Assembly: GCF_001404515.1 (NCBI RefSeq)
Contig: NZ_CXWE01000001.1
Location: forward strand, 124,001-188,000
DNA from: Roseibium album
GTDB taxonomy: Bacteria; Pseudomonadota; Alphaproteobacteria; Rhizobiales; Stappiaceae
Length of the DNA: 64,000 bases
Direction of reading: 5' to 3'
Within the stretch, counting starts at the first letter, position 1. Every line of letters starts with the position of its first letter. Shown piece by piece: positions 47,626-57,109 of the stretch. The notes beneath the pieces were generated by a model, which searched no databases, was not told the DNA's origin, and saw only the letters and a program-made list of their open reading frames with translations. A program made the translations under genes and the position numbers.

Positions 47626-48822
47626 ATGGCCGCGTATTTTGCAGATGGGTACTGGGCGACACGGGATCGCCTGATCCCGGCAGGTCTCATGGCCGTCACG
47701 GCCTATTGCGCGGTGCTGATCTATTTCTTTTCACCGGCCGGACCGGCCGTGACCGCCACTGGCGTGCCTATAAACGACTTCCTTTGTTTCTGGTTGGCGG
47801 GCTCGGAGGTTGTGCGGGGCACGCCCCAGGTTGCCTACGACAATGAAGCCTTTCTTGCGCTGCAAGCGCCTTATCTTGAACCCGGTGCCTTCTATCCGTT
47901 CTTCTACCCGCCGACCTTTTTACTCATTCTGGCTCCTCTTGGGACGATGGCTGCAATCCCGGCCTATGTGATGTCACAAGTGGTCAGCCTGGCATTCGCC
48001 GGCGCGGTCTGCGCACGCATCCTGCGCAATTGGACCGGGGTTCTGCTGATCGCAGCGATGCCCGCAACGTTCAATGCAGTGTTTCACGGACAAAATGCAC
48101 TTCTGTGCGCTGCATTGCTGGGAGCCGGTCTTGTTGCCTTGTCGGAGCGCCGCGAAGTGTTGGCCGGGCTGTTCATCGGTCTGTTGACGATAAAGCCGCA
48201 AATGGGCGTTCTTCTGCCTTTCGCGTTCCTGGCGGCTGGTTACTACAGGGCATTCTCGTCGGCCGCTGTCACCGCGATCGCCGTTGCCGCGCTGAGCTGG
48301 ATTGTGCTGGGTTCCGGTACCTGGCAGGCTTTTCTGGAACAGGCCGCGTTCACCGGCCAGGCAACCGACCAGGGAATGGCAGGATTTTACAAGATGGCAT
48401 CCGTCTACGCCTCTGTTCGCCTGATCGGCCTGGACGCGCTGCCCGCTTATGCGGTTCAGGGCGCGGCGTCCCTCGCGGCCCTGTGGGTGGTCTGGAAAGT
48501 CTGGGGATCCGACGAGGCTTTCGGTCTGAAGGCAGCGGTTCTGGTTTCGGCCGGGTTCTTTGCGACACCCTATGTGCTGCCCTATGACCTGGCGGCCCTG
48601 GCTGTCGCGATCGCGTTTTTGGTGCAGGCCACAAACGGCAAGCAGGCATTCCCGTACATGTGGACGCTGGTTGCCCTCGCGGTGCTGCTCTCTGCCTCCT
48701 CAAGATATATCGGGGCTGTCTCGGGAGTGCCGCTCGGTCTTGTTGCACCGGCAATCATCCTTTTTGTGTCAATGCGCCTTGTCAGTTTTTCTGGTCGTAT
48801 CGGCAAGGAGGTGCAGTCATGA
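47626..48822 (+). CDS. GT87/DUF2029-family membrane glycosyltransferase (first paralogue)
   Basis: The 398-residue polytopic protein has about ten membrane helices. The DUF2029/GT87 patterns are DFLCFWLAGSEVVRG near the N-terminus (acidic loop), FFYPPTFLLILAPLG, FHGQNALLCAALLGAGL and LTIKPQMGVLLPFAFL. GT87 members transfer sugars from polyprenyl-phosphate donors, for example in mycobacterial cell-wall mannan. The start has AGAGGAC upstream and it is followed by a paralogue overlapping by 4 nt. The acceptor is unknown. Confidence 0.9.
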   Translation: MAAYFADGYWATRDRLIPAGLMAVTAYCAVLIYFFSPAGPAVTATGVPINDFLCFWLAGSEVVRGTPQVAYDNEAFLALQAPYLEPGAFYPFFYPPTFLLILAPLGTMAAIPAYVMSQVVSLAFAGAVCARILRNWTGVLLIAAMPATFNAVFHGQNALLCAALLGAGLVALSERREVLAGLFIGLLTIKPQMGVLLPFAFLAAGYYRAFSSAAVTAIAVAALSWIVLGSGTWQAFLEQAAFTGQATDQGMAGFYKMASVYASVRLIGLDALPAYAVQGAASLAALWVVWKVWGSDEAFGLKAAVLVSAGFFATPYVLPYDLAALAVAIAFLVQATNGKQAFPYMWTLVALAVLLSASSRYIGAVSGVPLGLVAPAIILFVSMRLVSFSGRIGKEVQS

Positions 48823-50075
48823 AAGCGCGAAACCGCGCCGCAATGATCTGGCAAAAGGGGATTCGCGAGGGGGCCTGGCTTACCTGGGACCGGATCGGCT
48901 TCGCGTGCCTTTGCTCCGCCATCGGCCTCAGTCTCGGCCTTATCTGGTTGCTGGTTGTTCCCAACGCTTTCGGCGCGCCCAACGGCACCGTGCTGATGGA
49001 CTATTTCAGTTTCTGGCTTGCAGGACGGCAGGCGCTCGCCGGAGTCCCTGAAATTGTCTATGTTCCCGCCGAGTTTTCGGCATTGCAGGTCGAAATCTCG
49101 GGGTCCGAAACGGTCTTCGGCTTCTTTTATCCGCCGACTTTCCAGCTTCTCCTGAGCGTTTTTGCTGCGCTTCCTTACAAGATGGCCTTTGCGGCTTTCG
49201 TGATTTCAACCACTGCGCTCTTGTGCCTTTCCTGCAGGCTGATCACCGGCAAGTGGCTGCTCGCCGCGTGCCTGATCCTCATCCCGGCCTGTGCAAACAA
49301 TGCGTTTCACGGACAGAATGCGGCCCTGACCGCCGCTCTTTACGGATTCTTTCTCGTCGGTATCGAGCGACAGCGCATGATGCTGGCCGGGTTTGCTCTC
49401 GGTTTGCTGACGATAAAGCCGCAACTCGGAATTCTTGTCCCGGTCGCGCTTGTTGCCAGCTTGAACTGGCGAGCCTTCCTCGGCGCGTCGGTGACCACAT
49501 TGGTGTTTGCGGGCCTAAGCGCTGCTGTGCTCGGCGCCGGTGTCTGGCTGATGTTCTGGCAACAGGCGCCGGTCGCAGCAGCAATGATGGAGCTTGGCGG
49601 TGTCGAATGGGGCAAGATGATTTCTGTCTATGGCAGCTTCCGTCAATTCGGGCTTGGCCATGAGATTTCGATGGCTGCGCAGATGTTGGTCGGCCTCGGC
49701 GCGCTCATCTGCGTCTGGAAGACCTGGCGCAGAACGGGCGACATGGCCGTCCGGTCCGCATCACTGATTGGCGGAACCCTCCTGGTAACACCGTTTGCAC
49801 TCACCTATGACCTGACGCTTCTCGTCATCCCGTGTGCGTTTTTGATCAGGGAAGGGCTCGATCGAGGGTTTTTCCCGTATGACAGGATTTTGCTTGCCGT
49901 GGTCATCGGACTGTCCGCATCGACGGCACCATTTGCCATCCTGCTTGGCATTCCGATGGCACCGCTTTTGCCGGCAGCGATCCTGTTTCTTGGAATGCGG
50001 CGCATGCAGCTCATCGATCGTGCACGGCAACAGGAACGTGAACCGGATCACATCTCCGGAACGGCATCGGCCTGA
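48819..50075 (+). CDS. GT87/DUF2029-family membrane glycosyltransferase (second paralogue)
   Basis: The 418-residue protein is a tandem paralogue of the gene before it, with the same order of motifs: DYFSFWLAGRQALAGVPEIVY, FGFFYPPTFQLLLSVFAALP, FHGQNAALTAALYGFFLVG, LTIKPQLGILVPVALVA. The ATG at 48819 overlaps the previous stop (ATGA) and has AAGGAGG upstream; a longer frame to 48660 is not real. It may act with its neighbour in sequence or as a heteromeric pair. It converges on a DMT transporter with a 28 nt overlap. Confidence 0.9.
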   Translation: MKARNRAAMIWQKGIREGAWLTWDRIGFACLCSAIGLSLGLIWLLVVPNAFGAPNGTVLMDYFSFWLAGRQALAGVPEIVYVPAEFSALQVEISGSETVFGFFYPPTFQLLLSVFAALPYKMAFAAFVISTTALLCLSCRLITGKWLLAACLILIPACANNAFHGQNAALTAALYGFFLVGIERQRMMLAGFALGLLTIKPQLGILVPVALVASLNWRAFLGASVTTLVFAGLSAAVLGAGVWLMFWQQAPVAAAMMELGGVEWGKMISVYGSFRQFGLGHEISMAAQMLVGLGALICVWKTWRRTGDMAVRSASLIGGTLLVTPFALTYDLTLLVIPCAFLIREGLDRGFFPYDRILLAVVIGLSASTAPFAILLGIPMAPLLPAAILFLGMRRMQLIDRARQQEREPDHISGTASA

Positions 50076-50992
50076 GTTTTCTTTTTCAGCTTCCGTTCAC
50101 GGTGCGCGATATAGAGCCCGCTGCCGATGATGAGTGCTATCCCTATCCATGTGGGACCATCGGGAAAGTCTGAAAAGACAAGATAGCCGAACAGCGTCGC
50201 GCTGACGATTTCGACATATTGCAGCGGTGCGAGCAGGCTGGCACTGCCGCGCTGGAAAGCGGCAACAACGAGTCCATGGGCGGCGAATGAAATCAGCCCG
50301 ATGAGCGCAAGCAAGGCCGTTTGCGGAAGTGTGGGGACTTCGAACTCGTAGCCTTCAAATTGTCCGTACGATCCGATCAGCAAAGCCGTACCCAGCAGTA
50401 GCGCACCTGATAGACCGGCGCCGAACTGGATCGTGAGCAAGTCGTCTTCCACCGGGTAAAGTTTGTTGATCAGAAGATAAAAGGAAAACAAGAATGCGGT
50501 CAAAACGGGCAGTAGACTGACAAGTCCGATTTCTGCCAGGCTTGGGCGCAGGATGAAGATGGCGCCCAGAAGCCCGACAAGAATGGCGCCGATCCTGCGG
50601 ATGCCGACCTGTTCTTTCAGGATCAGCGCGGCCAGCATGGTCAAGACCATCGGTTCTATGAAAAAGATCGAGATCGCCGTTGCGACCGACATGTATTTGA
50701 CGGCGGTGAAAAAACTGAGCGATGCAATCGCGAGCAGGATGCCACGCAGAAAATTGATGACCGGCTGCCTGGCCCTGAGCCGCATTATCCGTCCGGTGAC
50801 AAGTGCGATACAGAGGCAGATCACGAACTGGAAAAAAAATCGGCCGAAGGTAACTTCAAGTGCCGGTAGCGCCGACGACAGGTATTTTGCAATGATATCC
50901 ATGACCGGAACGATCAGCATTGCTGTTGTCATCAGAAAAATTGCAAATAGCGGATTAGGTTCGACCGGTGCCCGGGCTGAGACTTTCGTCAC
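50048..50992 (-). CDS. EamA/DMT-family transporter
   Basis: The 314-residue protein has ten membrane helices in two EamA repeats (about 15-150 and 165-300), as in RhaT/RarD-type drug/metabolite transporters. The repeat signature is seen in LAAIFMTTAMLIVPVMDII..., MSVATAISIFFIEPMVLTMLAALILKEQVG and PLQYVEIVSATLFGYLVFSDFPDGPTWIGIALIIGSGLYI. The start is GTG at 50992, overlapping the ribF stop by 4 nt (GTGA), so it is coupled to ribF. The substrate is unknown. Confidence 0.92.
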   Translation of the reverse strand: MTKVSARAPVEPNPLFAIFLMTTAMLIVPVMDIIAKYLSSALPALEVTFGRFFFQFVICLCIALVTGRIMRLRARQPVINFLRGILLAIASLSFFTAVKYMSVATAISIFFIEPMVLTMLAALILKEQVGIRRIGAILVGLLGAIFILRPSLAEIGLVSLLPVLTAFLFSFYLLINKLYPVEDDLLTIQFGAGLSGALLLGTALLIGSYGQFEGYEFEVPTLPQTALLALIGLISFAAHGLVVAAFQRGSASLLAPLQYVEIVSATLFGYLVFSDFPDGPTWIGIALIIGSGLYIAHRERKLKKKTQADAVPEM

Positions 50993-51987
50993 GTGGCAAG
51001 ATCCAGCAACTTCATGTCGATTTCCGAAAGGGGTTGGAGGGATTGCAATGCCGCTCTCGCTTCGGCGCTGTCACGATCCATCTGCGCAACGAGGGCCTCG
51101 GCCGAGTCGAACTTGTCCTCTCCCCGGAGATAGGAAACAAGGTGTATTCTCAGTGTCTGGCCGTATAGGTCACCGCTGAAATCGAACAGGAAGACTTCGA
51201 ACACGACCGCGCCGTCGTCGAAAGTAGGCCGTCTGCCATAGCTGGCGACACCGTCATGCCAGCCGTTTTCCGTCCGCACCTTGACCGCGTAAATGCCTTG
51301 GAGAAGCGGACTGTCACCGCTCAGATGCAGGTTCGCTGTCGGATAGCCGAGGTCACGCCCGCGCTTGTCGCCGTGTTCGACCGTTGCATCGAAATACCAC
51401 CGGTACCCGAGCAGGGCATTGGCCTGCGCTACGTCTCCTTGTGCGAGGCAGTCGCGAATCCGGGTGGAGGAAATGACTTCGGCGCCTTCATCTTCTTCAC
51501 GCTGAACGATCGTGACACCGAAACCGTTTTCAGCGCCTGCCATGCGCAGATAGTCGGGTGTTCCTTGTCGCGCCCGGCCGAAGTGGAAATCATAGCCCGT
51601 GACCGCGTGCGAAATGCCGAGTGTGTCAATCAGGATGTCCTGAACAAAGGCGTTTGCTTCAATGCCGGCGAATTCCCGGGTAAACGGCAGGATAAGAGCC
51701 CCGTCCAGTCCGCACGCATTCAGCATCTCGACCTTCAACGGCGGAGGCGTCAGCCGGTAGACCGGTTTGGAAGGATTGAACACTGTTCTCGGATGCGGTT
51801 CGAAACTCATGGCGAAAACCGGATGGTGCGTGCCGTGGCCAAGCCCCAATGCCGCGCCCAGTACGGCTCTGTGCCCCCGATGCACGCCATCAAAATTTCC
51901 GATTGCGACGATGCCGCCTTTCAATTCTTCAGGAAACGCGTCCAGATTCTCGGCGTACAAGAAACTGGCGGATTGAGACGGGCTCAT
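50989..51987 (-). CDS. ribF: Bifunctional riboflavin kinase/FAD synthetase
   Basis: Makes FMN and FAD. The 332-residue protein has an N-terminal nucleotidyltransferase domain with GNFDGVHRGHRAVL (HxGH motif) and a C-terminal riboflavin kinase domain with GDKRGRDLGYPTANLHL and LYGQTLRIHLVSYLRGEDKF. The ISSTRIRDCL motif is conserved. The ATG at 51987 is preferred (AAGG upstream) to a longer frame to 52116. It is upstream of the DMT gene. Confidence 0.95.
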   Translation of the reverse strand: MSPSQSASFLYAENLDAFPEELKGGIVAIGNFDGVHRGHRAVLGAALGLGHGTHHPVFAMSFEPHPRTVFNPSKPVYRLTPPPLKVEMLNACGLDGALILPFTREFAGIEANAFVQDILIDTLGISHAVTGYDFHFGRARQGTPDYLRMAGAENGFGVTIVQREEDEGAEVISSTRIRDCLAQGDVAQANALLGYRWYFDATVEHGDKRGRDLGYPTANLHLSGDSPLLQGIYAVKVRTENGWHDGVASYGRRPTFDDGAVVFEVFLFDFSGDLYGQTLRIHLVSYLRGEDKFDSAEALVAQMDRDSAEARAALQSLQPLSEIDMKLLDLAT

Positions 51988-52157
51988 GCAGCAAACCTTC
52001 GCGCAGTGTGTCGGCCGGAACGGCTTCTCGGGAAACGGCAGTGGGAACGGGGGCACGTGATGTGTCCGCTCGCTGATGCTGGCGTGGAAACTGCCGTCTG
52101 CGCGTGAAAACGTCAAGGTCGGTAGACATCGTAAACCGGTCGGCCGATGCTTTGCGG

Positions 52158-52604
52158 TCAGATACGCGATCTGTCCTCGTCACGGCGAGGGACCTTCACC
52201 AGGGCTTCACCTTCCAGAACCACCTGATCCTCGACGCTGCAGATGCAGGAAAGCCGGGCGCGGTTTCCCCGTTCCATGAGTTCTTCGACCGTGACCGTTA
52301 CCTTTACGTCGTCACCGATCCTGACCGGTGCCTTGAAATTGAGTGTCTGGGAAAGATAAATCGCACCTGGGCCGGGAAGACGGGTCCCGAGCACCGCCGA
52401 AATGAGACTTGCGGTGTAAAGGCCATGCGCAATCCGGGTTTTGAAAGGTGTGCGTGCTGCAAAGTGCTCCGACAGGTGAATGGGGTTCCGGTCCCCCGAG
52501 ACTTCGGCGAAGCCTACGACATCAGAAGAACTGACGTGTTTCACCAGTTCTTCCCGCATTCCCGTTTCCAGATCTTCGAAACAGAGTGTTCGCAGTTCCA
52601 ACAT
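52158..52604 (-). CDS. MaoC-family dehydratase
   Basis: The 148-residue hotdog protein with the MaoC/R-hydratase motif (FAEVSGDRNPIHLSEHFAARTPFKTRIAHGLYTASLISAVLGTRLPGPG) has D and H of the catalytic dyad. It is probably an (R)-specific enoyl-CoA hydratase, linking fatty acid oxidation to other pathways. The longer frame to 52856 is a shadow. It is divergent from cheY. Confidence 0.93.
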   Translation of the reverse strand: MLELRTLCFEDLETGMREELVKHVSSSDVVGFAEVSGDRNPIHLSEHFAARTPFKTRIAHGLYTASLISAVLGTRLPGPGAIYLSQTLNFKAPVRIGDDVKVTVTVEELMERGNRARLSCICSVEDQVVLEGEALVKVPRRDEDRSRI

Positions 52605-52855
52605 GCCAATTCCGCCCGGTTTTTTCTTGTTTCCAACCGGCGAGAACGCTAGGCCCGCAAGGGTTTTCTGGCAATTATGCTTTCGGCGAAGAAAAATACG
52701 CGCGTTATTAACGGTCTTTTCAGGGCCAGCAGGTAGATTATGCCGGGTGTGGGGAGGTGAGGACACAGTAATTGTGTTGCTCTCCTTCAGAGTCATATCG
52801 CGTTTCCACCGGCCCACGGCCAGGGGCCGCGCCAATTGACAGTATGGAGTAGACA

Positions 52856-53239
52856 ATGGCCCTTGATCTTCAGATGCCGGTCCTCGTGGTCGATGACTAC
52901 AAAACGATGATTCGCATCATTCGGAACCTGTTGAAGCAACTTGGTTTCGAAGACATCGACGATGCCGCGGATGGCACCGAAGCCCTGGAAAAAATGAAGC
53001 AGCGCCGTTACGGCCTGGTCATTTCGGACTGGAATATGGAGCCGATGACCGGCTACGAACTGCTCAAGCAGGTTCGTTCCGATTCTGGTCTCAGCAAAAC
53101 CCCGTTCATTATGGTCACTGCGGAATCCAAGACGGAAAACGTCATTGCCGCAAAGAAAGCCGGTGTGAACAACTACATCGTGAAGCCGTTCAATGCTCAG
53201 ACGCTCAAGGGCAAGATCGAAGCTGTTTTCTCCGAGTGA
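52856..53239 (+). CDS. cheY: Single-domain response regulator CheY
   Basis: The 127-residue receiver domain has the acidic pair D13-D14, phosphoacceptor D58, T88 and K110, all conserved. It transmits chemotaxis signals to the flagellar switch. GGAG precedes the ATG. It lies 178 nt before a cheZ paralogue, its probable phosphatase. There is no other chemotaxis gene in the window. Confidence 0.93.
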   Translation: MALDLQMPVLVVDDYKTMIRIIRNLLKQLGFEDIDDAADGTEALEKMKQRRYGLVISDWNMEPMTGYELLKQVRSDSGLSKTPFIMVTAESKTENVIAAKKAGVNNYIVKPFNAQTLKGKIEAVFSE

Positions 53240-53417
53240 CCTTTGTGCCGGGCGGAGCCCAGTAGTGGGTGTTCCGCCGGCGCAAACCGGGATCAAAGGC
53301 GTGACACAGCTGTCGGACGGGCAGGTGTGCTCAGGTCTATCGGGATTCTGAAGCAGGAACGCGGCGCAAAGTTTGCCGCTGCGTTCAGGAATGGCTTTCA
53401 TGCGGGGGGTGAACCTT

Positions 53418-54092
53418 ATGGCCAATATAAAGCAGGAAAACGTTGCGCGCGTTATAGATTTCCTGGAACAGAACAAAAATCGTGATGGCGAAGTCTCACT
53501 CACGGACGTGATGCACCTTGCAGAGGTCATGTCCGGATCGATGCATGACTTTCTGTCGACCGTTCAGCCAACGGTGACTGAAGAGCTCAAGTTGATCGCC
53601 AAAGAAATTACGCGCATGAAGGAAGAAATTTGCCAACTGCGCGCAAATGACATGACCGGCAACAAGATACCTGATGCCGGACGCGAGCTTGATGCGATTG
53701 TCGAGGCGACCGAAGAGGCCACCAACACGATCATGGAAGCCGCCGAGGATATCATGGGGGCGGACACAAGCGACACGGAAGCCTACCAGGAACTGGTCAG
53801 CAACAAGATGATCAGCATCTTCGAAGCCTGCACTTTCCAGGATATAACGGGACAGCGGATTTCAAAGGTCGTGACAACCCTGAATTATATCGACGAACGC
53901 GTCTCGTCCTTTATCGAACATCTGCGTATTCCGGAGGATCTGGATGCGGAACTTCAGGAAAGCGACGAAGAGCGCCGCAAGCGTGAACTGATCCTGCACG
54001 GTCCGCAACACGATGGTGAAGGCGTTTCGCAGGATGATATCGATTCAATGCTGATGGGCGCCCAGGCGGATATCGACAAGCTTTTCGACTGA
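53418..54092 (+). CDS. cheZ: CheZ-family protein phosphatase (second paralogue)
   Basis: The 224-residue helical protein has the CheZ signature FEACTFQDITGQRISKVVTTLNY, with the catalytic Gln, and an N-terminal helical hairpin. The C-terminus has two consecutive CheY-binding-like motifs, SQDDIDSML and AQADIDKLFD. It is next to cheY, so it probably dephosphorylates that CheY. The ATG at 53418 is preferred (GGGGGG upstream); in-frame 53373 and 53391 are alternatives. A terminator follows. Confidence 0.9.
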   Translation: MANIKQENVARVIDFLEQNKNRDGEVSLTDVMHLAEVMSGSMHDFLSTVQPTVTEELKLIAKEITRMKEEICQLRANDMTGNKIPDAGRELDAIVEATEEATNTIMEAAEDIMGADTSDTEAYQELVSNKMISIFEACTFQDITGQRISKVVTTLNYIDERVSSFIEHLRIPEDLDAELQESDEERRKRELILHGPQHDGEGVSQDDIDSMLMGAQADIDKLFD

Positions 54093-54114
54093 AGAATCTC
54101 GATCCCGATTGAAC

Positions 54115-54144
54115 AAAGGGTCGCCGCTGGCGGCCCTTTTTGTT
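54115..54144 (+). terminator. Rho-independent terminator after cheZ
   Basis: Hairpin AAAGGGTCGCC-gct-GGCGGCCCTTTTT, 22 nt after the stop, with a G-T pair in the stem. The convergent HAD gene ends at its right edge. Confidence 0.85.
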
Positions 54145-54145
54145 T

Positions 54146-55021
54146 CTACCACCAGAGCCGGGGCAGAGCAGCTCTTGCGCGCAGCCCCTCCTCGATCAGA
54201 CGTTTGCGGATCAGGTGTTCTTCCGGAGCGTCACTGGGTCCGAAGTCCGAAGCGTGAATTCCGGCGGTAATAAACAGGACGTCGATATCCTGTGAGACCG
54301 CTCCGCGGATATCCGTGGGAAGACCGTCGCCAATGGCCAGAACGTCTTCCTTTGAAATCGGTTCACCCGCAAGCGTTTCCAGCCGTTTCATTGCGGCGTG
54401 GTAGATTGGTGCGTGCGGCTTGCCGAGAATGGCGACTTCTCCGCCCAGATCTTCGTAGAGCCGGGCCAAGGCTCCTGCACACCAGACCAGCCGGTCACCA
54501 CGTTCCACCACGATATCCGGATTGGCGCAGATCATGAGCAACTTCCGGTCGGCCAGTTTTTGCAGCCGGTCCCGGTAGTCGTCGGGCGTTTCCCTCTCGT
54601 CGTCCACAAGTCCGGTGCAACTGATCGCTTCCGCCTCGTCGTCATTTGTGGTGAAGGTCGCTTCAAGGTCCCAGTAAAGCGGCTGATCCCTGTTGGGCCC
54701 CAGATGCAGAAGGGTCTTGTTGCCCTGTTCCTCCAGAATCGCCCGGGTCACATCGCCAGATGTCACGATATCGTCGTAGGCCTCTTCGGGAACACCGAGT
54801 TTTGCAAGCATCTCCCCGACCTGTTTGGCCGGGCGTGGTGCGTTCGTGATCAGTACCACCTTGCCGCCGGTCTCTTCCCGATAGGCTCTCAGCGCCTTGT
54901 GTGCTTCCTCGAACGCTGCAACCCCGTTGTGAAGCACACCCCAGACATCGCACAGAACCCCCTTGTAGAAAGGAGCAACGGCGCGAAGCCCGTCAATCAG
55001 AAGCGGTGCAGAAACGGTCAT
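54146..55021 (-). CDS. NagD-like HAD hydrolase (TIGR01459-type)
   Basis: The 291-residue class IIA HAD phosphatase has motif 1 GVLCDVWGVLHNG, motif 2 VVLITNAPRP, Lys in LGKPHAPIYHAAMKRL and motif 4 VLAIGDGLPTDIRGA. These NagD-like proteins occur mainly in alphaproteobacteria. The first Asp of DxD is present but the second is a Trp (DVW), as in this subfamily. The ATG at 55021 is chosen; the frame runs on to 56128 through a region that is a shadow of mutL. It is divergent from mutL; the substrate is unknown. Confidence 0.9.
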   Translation of the reverse strand: MTVSAPLLIDGLRAVAPFYKGVLCDVWGVLHNGVAAFEEAHKALRAYREETGGKVVLITNAPRPAKQVGEMLAKLGVPEEAYDDIVTSGDVTRAILEEQGNKTLLHLGPNRDQPLYWDLEATFTTNDDEAEAISCTGLVDDERETPDDYRDRLQKLADRKLLMICANPDIVVERGDRLVWCAGALARLYEDLGGEVAILGKPHAPIYHAAMKRLETLAGEPISKEDVLAIGDGLPTDIRGAVSQDIDVLFITAGIHASDFGPSDAPEEHLIRKRLIEEGLRARAALPRLWW

Positions 55022-55132
55022 GTCATTCACTCGGATTGTGCTTGATCTGATAAGCTGGGAAAGAATCGGGACAAACTCGGCGCGGACCATATAGGAACAT
55101 GACGCAGTGCGAAACCGAGTAAAGGGAGTTTC

Positions 55133-57040
55133 ATGCAGGTCAGGCAACTTGGCGAACAGGTGATCAACCAGATTGCGGCCGGCGAAGTAATCGAGCGGCC
55201 CGCCAGTGTCATCAAGGAACTGGTTGAAAATGCCGTTGATGCCGGAGCGCGGAATATCGAGATCGTGACCGCTGCCGGTGGGAAGACGCTCATGCGCGTT
55301 GCCGATGACGGCGAAGGCATGCGCCAGAACGACCTGAAACTGGCAATCCGCCGACATTGTACATCCAAGATATCCGACGATGACCTTTTCGATATCCGGA
55401 CTCTCGGATTTCGCGGAGAGGCCCTGCCATCCATCGGGTCCGTGGCGAGGCTGACGATACAGACCCGTCACAGGGAAGAAGATCATGCCTGGGCGATTGC
55501 GGTCGAAGGGGGACGGGAACAGCCGCTGGCACCTGCCGCGCGTGCCGGCGGAACACTGGTTGAAGTCAGAGACCTGTTCTTTGCGACCCCGGCCCGATTG
55601 AAGTTTCTGAAATCCGACCGCGCGGAAACCTCTGCGGTCACGGATATCGTCAAACGGATCGCTCTGGCCTATCCGGAAGTCGGTTTCTCGATTTCGGGCG
55701 TTGACCGGCAGGCGCAAAGCTGGCCGGCCGCAAGAGGCAATGAACCCGAGCTTGCGAGGATCGCCCAGATACTCGGGCAGGAATTCGTCGAAAACGCGAT
55801 GGAAATAGATGCGGCGCGGGAAGGGGTTCACCTGACCGGATTTGCCGGTTTGCCGACCCATCATCGCGGCAATGCCCAACATCAGTTCTTTTTTGTCAAC
55901 GGCAGGCCGGTAAAGGACAAACTGTTGCTGTCCGGACTGCGCGGCGCCTATGCCGATGTGCTGGCAAGAGAGCGGCACCCCGTCGTCGTTCTCTTTTTCG
56001 AACTGGATCCGGCGCAGGTGGATGTCAATGTGCACCCGGCAAAGGCGGATGTGAGATTTCGCGATTCCCAACTGGTTCGCGGACTGCTCGTCGGGGCCAT
56101 CAAACAGGCGCTCGTTCAGGCCGGGCACCGGTCGTCAACCTCCAACGCCGCAGTCGCACTCGATGCACTGCGCTCCCAAGGACCCGGCTTTCAGACTTCC
56201 GCTGCAGGTGCATACACGCCAGGTCAGGGGAATACCGGAAGAAGCGCCCAGGCTCAGGCTTATCCTCATGCCCGTCCGCAAGCCGGCGACCGCTGGAATC
56301 CGGACGTCTTCCGTCCGCTGGAGGATGACGGAGCGGCGATGGAGGGATTTGCCGAGACAGCCCAGAAGAGTTTCCGGGCTCAGAACGGTTTCGCCGAAAT
56401 GTCGGTTCCATCCGCGGATGCAAGGGCTCACCAGGAACCAGTCGAAACCGGAAAGACCGAACTGCCTCTTGGTGCTGCACGCGCGCAGGTTCATGAAACC
56501 TACATCATTTCACAAACCACGGATGGTGTTGTGATTGTCGATCAGCACGCGGCTCACGAGAGGCTCGTCTATGAAAGGCTGAAGGAGGCGCTGGCGAAGA
56601 AAGATGTTGCGCGCCAGATTCTCCTGATCCCGGAAATTGTCGAATTGGCGGAAGAAGATGCGCTCCGCTTGCACGAAAAGGCGGCAGACCTGGAAGAGGT
56701 TGGACTCGTGCTGGAGGCATTCGGTCCCGGTGCGATCGCCGTCAGGGAAACTCCGGCATTGCTGGGTGACATGGACATTCAGGGCATGGTCAGAAACCTG
56801 GCCGATGAGCTGGCGGAATGGGACACTGCGGACGGCCTGAAGGAAAAACTCGACCATGTAGCCGCGACCATGGCATGTCACGGATCCGTGCGCGCAGGCC
56901 GGCGAATGCGTCCGGAAGAAATGGACGCGCTCTTGCGCGACATGGAGGCAACGCCCAAATCAGGCCAGTGCAATCACGGCCGACCGACCTGGGTCGAGCT
57001 CAAGCTGACGGACATTGAGAGGCTTTTCGGGCGCAAGTGA
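55133..57040 (+). CDS. mutL: DNA mismatch repair protein MutL
   Basis: The 635-residue protein has a GHKL ATPase N-terminus ([48 protein letters not shown]) and a C-terminal dimerisation domain with the endonuclease motif DQHA-x2-E-x4-E (from about residue 470) and CNHGRPTW near the end. This is the MutH-independent type of MutL with its own nicking activity. A linker of about 100 residues lies between. GGGAG precedes the ATG. The gene is followed by a Bem46-like hydrolase in the same direction. Confidence 0.97.
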   Translation: MQVRQLGEQVINQIAAGEVIERPASVIKELVENAVDAGARNIEIVTAAGGKTLMRVADDGEGMRQNDLKLAIRRHCTSKISDDDLFDIRTLGFRGEALPSIGSVARLTIQTRHREEDHAWAIAVEGGREQPLAPAARAGGTLVEVRDLFFATPARLKFLKSDRAETSAVTDIVKRIALAYPEVGFSISGVDRQAQSWPAARGNEPELARIAQILGQEFVENAMEIDAAREGVHLTGFAGLPTHHRGNAQHQFFFVNGRPVKDKLLLSGLRGAYADVLARERHPVVVLFFELDPAQVDVNVHPAKADVRFRDSQLVRGLLVGAIKQALVQAGHRSSTSNAAVALDALRSQGPGFQTSAAGAYTPGQGNTGRSAQAQAYPHARPQAGDRWNPDVFRPLEDDGAAMEGFAETAQKSFRAQNGFAEMSVPSADARAHQEPVETGKTELPLGAARAQVHETYIISQTTDGVVIVDQHAAHERLVYERLKEALAKKDVARQILLIPEIVELAEEDALRLHEKAADLEEVGLVLEAFGPGAIAVRETPALLGDMDIQGMVRNLADELAEWDTADGLKEKLDHVAATMACHGSVRAGRRMRPEEMDALLRDMEATPKSGQCNHGRPTWVELKLTDIERLFGRK

Positions 57041-57109
57041 TCGCGGCAATCTGATCGGCAACAACCCGCCATGCGTAGGAACAACGGCAAATGCAACAAG
57101 GAGCGTGTC

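Noticed and set aside
55022..56128. N-terminal extension of the HAD frame over mutL
   Set aside because: It is antisense to mutL, and the HAD family starts at 55021.
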